Assembly (NCBI GenBank): GCA_021795275.1
Contig: JAJYPO010000069.1
Coordinates: forward strand, 1 to 10,892
Direction: 5' to 3'
Length of the DNA: 10,892 nt
DNA from: Nitrospirota bacterium
GTDB lineage: Bacteria > Nitrospirota_A > Leptospirillia > Leptospirillales > Leptospirillaceae
Shown here: in pieces, positions 6,056 to 10,892 of the stretch
How the letters are laid out: the number at the start of each line of letters is the position of its first letter
Position numbering within the stretch: position 1 is the first letter of the stretch
Position numbers and translations under genes: made by a program
Notes under the pieces: generated by a model
Databases searched by the model: none
Told to the model about the DNA's origin: nothing
The model's input: only the letters and a program-made list of their open reading frames with translations

Positions 6056-6598
6056 CTATCGGAGAATCAGAAGTCCGAAAATGTTCTGGAGAACGGCCGC
6101 CCAGAGGAGAACGAAGATCCCGAGAACGACATTCAGGTTCCGGAGAAGTCCCACCGTCTGTCGGAGGCGGCTCTTCTTTTCCTCGAGCTTCAGCGCCTGT
6201 TCGGAGTCGGGACCCGAGGCAAGCTGCTGACGGGTCGTCGTCCGGATCTCTCCCGACATCCGGGCGATCAGGATCCCCAAAAGGGCGATTCCGCCGACGA
6301 AGCTCAGCTTCAGAAGCCAGAAGGTCTCATAGGAGTTCTTGTAGGGGAAGACCATGTTCTCGAGAGAGACGAGCCGGTCGAAGATGACAAAGGCCCCGGT
6401 CATAATGAGAAGGGAGAGGCTGACCCAGAAGACAGGAAGATAGAAGTCCGTCGCCTTTTTCGCAAGTTTTCCGCGGATGGAGGGATCGACCCAGGAGAGG
6501 AGAGGGCTCACGACGAAGAGCTGGAGAACCATGCCCCCCACCAGCGCCGCCGCCCCAACGAGATGGAGCCACCGAATAAATGTGATCGTCACAAACAT
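6056..6598 (-). CDS. Four-span integral membrane protein, CopD-like at best
   Basis: 180 residues with four predicted helices: about 8-30, 53-75, 92-112 and 155-177, and a charged cytoplasmic-looking segment between helices 3 and 4 (about 113-152, rich in Glu, Lys and Arg). The first helix carries FIRWLHLVGAAALVGGM with H12, and the third carries FWLLKLSFVGGIALLG. This pattern recalls CopD-like and related small membrane families with a helix-1 histidine, but the match is too general to assign copper or haem handling. ATG 6598-6596 has GGAGGG (6613-6608) nine bases upstream. It is the first gene of a probable operon with ppcA (45-base gap). Confidence 0.82.
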   Translation of the reverse strand: MFVTITFIRWLHLVGAAALVGGMVLQLFVVSPLLSWVDPSIRGKLAKKATDFYLPVFWVSLSLLIMTGAFVIFDRLVSLENMVFPYKNSYETFWLLKLSFVGGIALLGILIARMSGEIRTTTRQQLASGPDSEQALKLEEKKSRLRQTVGLLRNLNVVLGIFVLLWAAVLQNIFGLLILR

Positions 6599-6636
6599 AA
6601 TTTGCAGCCCTCCGGAAAATTCGGTTTCATCTTTTC

Positions 6637-6642
6637 ATTATC
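6637..6642 (-). promoter_or_regulatory. -10 candidate for the ppcA operon
   Basis: GATAAT on the minus strand matches five of six -10 bases and lies 39 bases before the first start codon. The -35 region is poor at any spacing from 16 to 18, so the call is weak. Confidence 0.32.
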
Positions 6643-6693
6643 GTACAAGAAACCCGTCTCTGGATAGTCCCGTCCCATCCCCGGCACAAGCCC

Positions 6694-6722
6694 GTGGAAT
6701 TCAGGGCGGAATCTGATAAGAT
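6694..6722 (+). promoter_or_regulatory. Extended -10 promoter of the suhB-like gene
   Basis: TGaTAAGAT (6714-6722) is an extended -10 element. The -35 at a 17-base spacing, GTGGAA (6694-6699), matches three of six bases. Predicted transcription start is near 6729, giving a leader of about 35 bases. Confidence 0.5.
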
Positions 6723-6729
6723 GGGGCCT

Positions 6730-6742
6730 GTTCTGGCAGAAC
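6730..6742. promoter_or_regulatory. Compact dyad at the predicted transcription start
   Basis: GTTCTG-G-CAGAAC is a perfect 6+6 palindrome around one central base, starting at about +1 or +2 of the suhB-like transcript. A one-base loop cannot form an RNA hairpin with full pairing, so a dimeric repressor site is the simpler reading. I cannot name the regulator. Confidence 0.38.
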
Positions 6743-6763
6743 CACAATCCTGATCCTCCCGAG

Positions 6764-7654
6764 ATGAAAGTCACCGTCATGAATTCTTCCCAGAAAAATA
6801 TTTCTCCTGGCCTCTCCCCATGGCCGGAGGGGACCACACCCGAAAGGGTCTCCGTCACAGCCCGGAAAGCGGCGGAACTCGCCTCCGGCATTCTTCTCGA
6901 GGGGATGACCAGGAAGATCGAGATCGGTTTCAAGGGACGCATCAATCTGGTCACGGAGATCGACCTGGCATCCGAGAGGGCCGTCATCGAAACGGTCTTG
7001 AGGGAGTTTCCCGGCCACTCCTTCCTTGCCGAAGAGAGCGGCAGGACCTCGCCGGCAGGAGAGAGCCCCCATCGATGGATCATCGATCCCCTCGACGGAA
7101 CGACCAACTATGCCCATCGTTACCCCTGTTTCTGCATCTCGATCGCCTTCGAGTCCGCCGGCACCGTTCTCTACGGACTTGTCGTTGATCCCCTCAGGAA
7201 GATGCACTACGAGGCGGTGGCCGGACGGGGGGCGACCCTCGACGGCCACCCTCTCTCCGTTTCGGAAGAGTCGCTCCCCGCCCGATCTCTCCTGGCCACC
7301 GGATTCTCCTACAACTGTGCCGATACTCCCCGTCTCAGAAATATGGAGACCTTCGAAGGCTTCTCCCGGGAGGTTCAGGGAATTCGACGCTCGGGATCTG
7401 CCGCCCTCGATCTCTGTCACGTGGCTATGGGAGTCCTGGACGGATTCTGGGAGAGGAATCTTTCACCGTGGGACACAGCGGCGGCCACACTGATCGTCAG
7501 GGAGGCCGGAGGAACGGTCACCGACGGGCAGGGAGGGCCCTTCCACCTCGAGTCTCCCCTGGTGGTCGCGAGCAACGGACTCATCCATGGCTTTATGGTG
7601 GACAAGATCAGACAAATCGCAGAGGATCCGGAACAAAGACAAGAATCTCGATGA
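6764..7654 (+). CDS. Inositol monophosphatase family protein (SuhB-like)
   Basis: Mg2+-dependent sugar phosphatase of the inositol monophosphatase superfamily, cytoplasmic; members act on inositol-1-phosphate, fructose-1,6-bisphosphate or related compounds. 296 residues. The metal site is complete: E90 in AEES (89-92), D108 and D111 in WIIDPLDGTTNYAH (105-118), and D237 in WDTAAATLIVREAGG (236-250). GIRRSGSAALDLCHVAMGVLDGFWE (206-230) is the usual substrate-side segment. The normal Gly after WDxAA is Ala here, a mild oddity. The N-terminal 29 residues are extra relative to E. coli SuhB. Neither ATG (6764 or 6779) has a clear Shine-Dalgarno, so the start is uncertain. Its 3' end overlaps the convergent protease gene by 47 bases. 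Substrate and any role in transcription antitermination cannot be read from the sequence. Confidence 0.9.
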   Translation: MKVTVMNSSQKNISPGLSPWPEGTTPERVSVTARKAAELASGILLEGMTRKIEIGFKGRINLVTEIDLASERAVIETVLREFPGHSFLAEESGRTSPAGESPHRWIIDPLDGTTNYAHRYPCFCISIAFESAGTVLYGLVVDPLRKMHYEAVAGRGATLDGHPLSVSEESLPARSLLATGFSYNCADTPRLRNMETFEGFSREVQGIRRSGSAALDLCHVAMGVLDGFWERNLSPWDTAAATLIVREAGGTVTDGQGGPFHLESPLVVASNGLIHGFMVDKIRQIAEDPEQRQESR

Positions 7655-8450
7655 CGAGGGCGATGACCCCCCAGACGATCCGGGAGGAAGGAAGCCGTGT
7701 CTCTGCCTCGGCAAGCTCCGGATGGGAGACTCCCATGAGAAGAAGGAGGCCTGCCCAGATCCACCACCCCCGCCACCCCCTGAACCCCAGGAAAAGCAGA
7801 AGAGGAAAGATCCCCCAAAGGAGTCTTCTGGACTTGCGGCCGAGAAGGGCCCAGGCCAGGTGTCCCCCGTCAAGCTGTCCGACAGGCATCAGGTTGAGGG
7901 CGGTGACAAGGAGTCCCACCCACCCTGCGAATCCGACCGGAGAGAGGAGGAGGGTCGAACCCCCGGTTGACCCCGACGAAAAGATCCAGGCCAGAAGGCG
8001 GAAAAGCAGGGATTCGCCGATTTCCATTCCAGAGGAGGGGGGAGTCCCCCCCGGAAGGGTGGAGGAGAGACGGATTCCGATGGCGAGGGCGATGACGGAT
8101 GGAACCAGTCCCGCGATCGGGCCTGCCAGGGCGATGTCGAAGAGGGCCAGGCGGCTTCCGGGGAGACGGGGGAGACGGATCACTGCCCCGAAGGTGCCGA
8201 TGAGTGTCGGGGCCGGAATGAACCACGGAAGGGGGGAGGAGACGCCATACCCCTTTGCGACAAAATAGTGCCCGGCCTCGTGGGCCGACAGGATCAGCAT
8301 GAGCGTGAAGGAATAGGGAATCCCGGAAAGAAAGGCGGACAGGGAGTCCAAGGGATCCTTCCCCGAAAGGATCGCCCCCGCCCCCGTCGTTGTCAGGCAG
8401 GTGAGGATAAAAAGGACGGCGGACAGTATCTTGCCCCGCAGGGTGGCCAA
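7608..8450 (-). CDS. M50 (site-2 protease type) membrane metalloprotease
   Basis: 280-residue intramembrane zinc protease. HEAGH (H57, E58, H61) in SAHEAGHYFVAKGYG gives two zinc ligands and the catalytic Glu. The third ligand is D194 in NLMPVGQLDGGH (186-197). FDIALAGPIAGL (104-115) and GTFGAVIRL (85-93) are typical of the EGY/Sll0528-like branch, which lacks a PDZ domain, and none is visible here. About six to eight hydrophobic segments fill the rest. No ATG is available before the active site. I place the start at TTG 8450-8448, two bases after the stop of the upstream 108-residue gene; it lacks a good Shine-Dalgarno, so reinitiation is likely. The reading frame stays open to 8882, but that upstream part is the shadow of the preceding gene. 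It ends inside the convergent suhB-like gene. Its substrate is unknown. Confidence 0.88.
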   Translation of the reverse strand: MATLRGKILSAVLFILTCLTTTGAGAILSGKDPLDSLSAFLSGIPYSFTLMLILSAHEAGHYFVAKGYGVSSPLPWFIPAPTLIGTFGAVIRLPRLPGSRLALFDIALAGPIAGLVPSVIALAIGIRLSSTLPGGTPPSSGMEIGESLLFRLLAWIFSSGSTGGSTLLLSPVGFAGWVGLLVTALNLMPVGQLDGGHLAWALLGRKSRRLLWGIFPLLLFLGFRGWRGWWIWAGLLLLMGVSHPELAEAETRLPSSRIVWGVIALVIEILVFVPDPLRFV

Positions 8451-8452
8451 GG

Positions 8453-8779
8453 TCAGAGTCCGGAAGGGCTGGCGGGCTTTTTCCTGTTCTTTCGCCGGGG
8501 CCGGATCATGAACACGTAGTAAATGACGAAAAATCCGCCGGCCAGATAGGCCCCCCCGCCCACAGTCCCGAAGTCGAAGGTCCCCCGCGTGTGGGTGTCG
8601 CTGAAAAAGGTATTGATATTCTGCCCGGTCCGGTTCCCCAGGATGGGAAGCGACAGGATGATGGCCGTCGCGTAAACGATGACGATCAGAATCACCATCC
8701 ACCAGGGAATCGGCCCCTGGCTGCGTTCGATTTCCCGGGCCACCTCGTTTTGCTGGATTTCTCTTGGATCCTCTCGCAT
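8453..8779 (-). CDS. Two-span membrane protein, 108 residues, unknown function
   Basis: ATG 8779-8777 has a perfect GGGAGG (8791-8786) six bases upstream. Residues 1-22 are charged (MREDPREIQQNEVAREIERSQG). Helix 1 is about 25-47 (IPWWMVILIVIVYATAIILS), a polar loop runs 48-73, helix 2 is about 74-92, and the C-terminus is strongly basic (RPRRKNRKK, 93-101). Positive-inside logic puts both ends in the cytoplasm. The IPWW start of helix 1 recalls the N-terminal anchor of CcoP-type oxidase subunits, but no cytochrome motif follows, so I leave it unassigned. Its stop codon lies two bases before the TTG start of the M50 protease, suggesting the two are made together and perhaps act together. Confidence 0.82.
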   Translation of the reverse strand: MREDPREIQQNEVAREIERSQGPIPWWMVILIVIVYATAIILSLPILGNRTGQNINTFFSDTHTRGTFDFGTVGGGAYLAGGFFVIYYVFMIRPRRKNRKKPASPSGL

Positions 8780-8803
8780 TCTCGTCCTCCCTGCCTCTCT
8801 TCC

Positions 8804-8833
8804 ATCCTAATCGGGTCGGCAAGGGGAATTCAA
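8804..8833 (-). promoter_or_regulatory. Promoter candidate of the 108-residue gene and protease
   Basis: On the minus strand TTGAAT (8833-8828) and TAGGAT (8809-8804) are separated by 18 bases, matching four of six bases at each hexamer. Transcription would start near 8797, about 18 bases before the start codon and just before the Shine-Dalgarno. Confidence 0.42.
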
Positions 8834-8865
8834 GGAATTTGTCATTCCCCCCTTCTCCCGACCCG

Positions 8866-8896
8866 TTGCACACCACCCCCATGCGAGTGATATACT
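8866..8896 (+). promoter_or_regulatory. Extended -10 promoter of the leader ORF and hyfB unit
   Basis: TGaTATACT (8888-8896) is an extended -10 with five of six consensus bases. TTGCAC (8866-8871) resembles a -35 but lies 19 bases away, longer than ideal; the extended -10 can compensate. Predicted start is near 8903. Confidence 0.55.
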
Positions 8897-8931
8897 GTAC
8901 AAGGTAACATTAAATAATGAACGGAGTATCC

Positions 8932-9036
8932 GTGGAAGACGGGATTCCGATCCCCGACAACAAGAAATCCGATCCTCTCCCGGCTCGCGCCCTCCCGAGC
9001 AAGGAATCTTTTTATCCATGTGACCTTCTTTCATGA
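8932..9036 (+). CDS. 34-residue leader ORF coupled to hyfB
   Basis: GTG at 8932 follows GGAG (8923-8926) at five bases; an in-frame ATG at 8917 would add five residues but has a worse site. The ORF ends in TGA at 9034-9036, sharing ATGA with the start codon of the HyfB-like gene. The product is hydrophilic, with no membrane helix, no run of a single amino acid and no known motif (it starts MEDGIPIPDNKKSD and ends FYPCDLLS). It lies 30 bases after a good extended -10 promoter. The most economical reading is a coupling cistron that delivers ribosomes to hyfB; a functional small protein is also possible. Confidence 0.5.
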   Translation: MEDGIPIPDNKKSDPLPARALPSKESFYPCDLLS

Positions 9037-10892
9037 CTCTTCCCCCCGATCCGCTCGAAACGAGCCTGCTTGTCCTTTTGTTCTGGGGAATAACTGCAAT
9101 CCTGGGTTTTTTTCTCCTTCGGAAATCCCGCGCCTTCCTTAGCCCCCTTTTGTTCCTTCTCGCCGCCGGAGGCGTGACCCTTGCCTTTTCCGGGCTCAGC
9201 GGACTCGCCGCGTCCGCCGACCTTCACCGGATTGTCCCCGGAGGACTTCCCGGACTTCCGTTCCACTTTCGCCAGGATCCCCTTTCGAGCTTCTTTCTCC
9301 TGCTTCTGGGAGGGGCCGCCACAGGCATCCTGATCTTTTCCGCCGGCTATCTCCGGAGTCTCCCCACCCCGCGGATTCCCTCCTTCTTTCTCAGGACCGC
9401 TCTCTTCCTTGCCTCCATGGAGGGAGTCCTGCTGGCCGATGATGCCTACCTCTTCATGGTTTTCTGGGAGACGATGGCCCTCGTCTCCTATGCCCTTGTC
9501 GTAACGGAAAACACCCGGGAGGATGTGAGAAATGCCGGCTATCTCTACCTGCTGATGGCCCATTTCGGGAGCCTCCTGATCCTCGCGGCCTTTTTCTTTC
9601 TGGCCTCCCGCGAGCCCTCGGGACTTGCTCCCGGCCTGTCCGCATTTACCTTCGAGGCGATGGGGAAAAGCGACCCCACTGGCGGAGTGGCCCTTCTCAT
9701 CTTTGTATGCGCCCTTCTGGGATTCGGGGCCAAGGCCGGACTGCTCCCGCTTCATGTCTGGCTCCCCGAAGCCCATCCGGTCGCTCCATCCCCGGCCTCG
9801 GCCCTTTTGAGCGGAATCATGCTCAAGACAGCCGTCTATGGCCTTCTCCGCGTTTCTTTCGGACTCCTGGGCCCGGGTCACCTGAACTATTCTTGGGGGG
9901 TGCCGGTCCTTTTGGCGGGGGGGTTCATGGCCCTGTTCGGGATACTCCATGCCCTGCTCCAGTCGGACCCCAAGAAACTTCTCGCTTACTCTTCCATCGA
10001 AAACATCGGAATCATCTTCCTGGGGATTGGCCTCTCGATCCTCTACCTCAGGTCAGGCCATCCCGTAGCCGGAGAACTGGCCCTCGGGGCCTCTCTCTAC
10101 CACGCCATCAACCACGCCTTTTTCAAAAGCCTCCTTTTTCTGGGGGCAGGCACGATGATCCACGCCTCCGGAACCAACGACCTGAACACAATGGGGGGCC
10201 TGCTCCGGCGGATGCCCTTTTCTGGGGTCCTGGTTCTGGGAGGGGTCCTGTGCATTTCCGGACTCCCTCCAGGGAACGGCTTTGTTTCCGAATGGCTCCT
10301 GCTGCAAGCCTCCCTTCAGGCAGGGACATTATCCGGAACCCTTCTTAGAAGTGCCGTCCTCCTTGGGGCAGCCCTCCTCGTCCTGGCATCGGCCCTGGCG
10401 GCCATGGGATTCGTCAAGTTCTACGGCATCGGCTACTTGGGAATCCCCCGTTCGGAAGGGGCCCAAAAAGCCCATGAAGTCACCATTCCGGAAAGGCTTG
10501 GGATGGCCTGGCTCATGGCGGGATGCCTCCTTCTTGCCCTCCTCCCGGTCCAGATGCTCAAGTGGATCGACAATGTTCTCCATTCCCTGACGGGAACCTC
10601 CTTGCCAACGACGACCCTTTCCCCGGGGTGGCTCTGGCTTCTTCCCCTTCCTCCGCAGGGGGCAAGCTACAGCCCGGCTCTCCTTCTCGGACTTTTGGCC
10701 CTCCTTCTTCCTCTGGGAGGAGTTCTTCCCCGAGTTTTCGGAAGGAGTTCCTTCCGGAAAACCCCAGTCTGGGGATGCGGTTACGAGATCAGGACTCCCC
10801 GCATGCAGGACTCGGCGGGATCCTTCGGCCAGCCCATCCGGCACTTCTTTGCCAATTTCTTCCTCATGAAGCGCCACCTTCCCGACCCTTCC
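9033..10892 (+). CDS. hyfB: HyfB/NuoL-type proton-conducting membrane subunit (3' end cut by the window)
   Basis: Large antiporter-like subunit of the hydrogenase-4 / complex I family; 620 codons are present and the frame is still open at the right edge. Residues of the proton path are visible: E146 in VFWETMALVSYALV, K234 in FGAKAGLLPLHVWLPEAHPVAPSPASALLSG (232-261, the family signature), and K265 in IMLKTAVYGLLR. INHAFFKSLLFLGAG follows in the second half. Near the end WGCGYEIRTPRMQDSAGSFGQPIRHFF marks it as HyfB/HycC-like, not NuoL or NuoM proper. At least a dozen helices are predicted. The ATG at 9033 is the first possible after an in-frame stop at 9021, and no Shine-Dalgarno lies before it. 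Whether a hydrogenase, formate dehydrogenase or another partner follows lies outside the window. Confidence 0.9.
   Translation, partial: MTLPPDPLETSLLVLLFWGITAILGFFLLRKSRAFLSPLLFLLAAGGVTLAFSGLSGLAASADLHRIVPGGLPGLPFHFRQDPLSSFFLLLLGGAATGILIFSAGYLRSLPTPRIPSFFLRTALFLASMEGVLLADDAYLFMVFWETMALVSYALVVTENTREDVRNAGYLYLLMAHFGSLLILAAFFFLASREPSGLAPGLSAFTFEAMGKSDPTGGVALLIFVCALLGFGAKAGLLPLHVWLPEAHPVAPSPASALLSGIMLKTAVYGLLRVSFGLLGPGHLNYSWGVPVLLAGGFMALFGILHALLQSDPKKLLAYSSIENIGIIFLGIGLSILYLRSGHPVAGELALGASLYHAINHAFFKSLLFLGAGTMIHASGTNDLNTMGGLLRRMPFSGVLVLGGVLCISGLPPGNGFVSEWLLLQASLQAGTLSGTLLRSAVLLGAALLVLASALAAMGFVKFYGIGYLGIPRSEGAQKAHEVTIPERLGMAWLMAGCLLLALLPVQMLKWIDNVLHSLTGTSLPTTTLSPGWLWLLPLPPQGASYSPALLLGLLALLLPLGGVLPRVFGRSSFRKTPVWGCGYEIRTPRMQDSAGSFGQPIRHFFANFFLMKRHLPDPS

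Noticed and set aside
4682..6667. A 661-codon open frame on the plus strand
   Set aside because: It is antisense to ppcA and the 180-residue gene, both with clear motifs or ribosome-binding sites. Its translation is charged, proline-rich and lacks any recognisable domain, as expected of an antisense shadow in GC-rich DNA.
7468..8268. A 266-codon plus-strand frame across the suhB/protease junction
   Set aside because: Highly basic, Arg- and Pro-rich shadow of the protease gene; no domain and no start site.
8451..8882. The upstream 144 codons of the protease frame as a real N-terminus
   Set aside because: This part overlaps the 108-residue membrane gene, which has a perfect Shine-Dalgarno, and its own translation is low-quality (rich in Gly, Arg and His) without family similarity.
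9012..9950. A 312-codon open frame on the minus strand
   Set aside because: Antisense to the HyfB-like gene. Composition is almost entirely Gly, Glu, Lys and Arg, a reverse image of hydrophobic codons.
1..10892. CRISPR array, tRNA, rRNA, insertion-sequence ends or attachment sites
   Set aside because: Read for regular direct repeats, cloverleaf-like arms, transposase motifs and flanking duplications; none seen.

Overview
The window carries eleven sizeable genes and two small ones too short to stand out by length. It looks like the chromosome of a moderately GC-rich, Gram-negative (LpxC-containing) bacterium. An archaeal-type PEP carboxylase, a plant-type [2Fe-2S] ferredoxin and the start of a HyfB-like membrane complex suggest an autotroph. 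My best guess is a Leptospirillum-like Nitrospirota. That is recognition plus inference, not proof. I see no tRNA, rRNA, CRISPR array, insertion sequence or phage gene.

Left part (1-2900): a ribonuclease III gene runs in from the left edge and is followed by a strong two-way terminator (1049-1076). On the far side, facing it, sits a 44-residue single-span membrane protein (1099-1233, minus) with a perfect ribosome-binding site and a hairpin-rich leader. A plus-strand operon follows: a DUF151 'bifunctional nuclease' protein, an overlapping outer-membrane lipoprotein of unknown function, and a ferredoxin. Its promoter has an extended -10 (TGaTAGAAT), and a hairpin lies directly before the first Shine-Dalgarno.

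Middle (2900-6650): two minus-strand units. lpxC (lipid A synthesis) lies behind a textbook sigma-54 promoter at 3940-3956. Upstream, a probable operon reads 180-residue membrane protein, ppcA (PEP carboxylase), 102-residue membrane protein. The last two begin with TTG behind good Shine-Dalgarno sites, and a GC-rich hairpin follows the last gene.

Right part (6650-10892): an inositol-monophosphatase family gene (suhB-like) runs right. It overlaps tail-to-tail by 47 bases with an M50 site-2-type membrane protease. The protease is read after, and probably translationally coupled to, a 108-residue two-span membrane protein. From the divergent promoter region (8780-8931) a plus-strand unit starts with a 34-residue leader ORF. 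Its stop codon overlaps the start of a HyfB/NuoL-type antiporter-like subunit in an ATGA junction, and that subunit has no Shine-Dalgarno of its own. The gene is cut by the right edge.

The points most worth following are the sigma-54 promoter on lpxC, the leader ORF coupled to hyfB, the orphan small membrane proteins, and the PEP carboxylase gene enclosed by membrane-protein genes.
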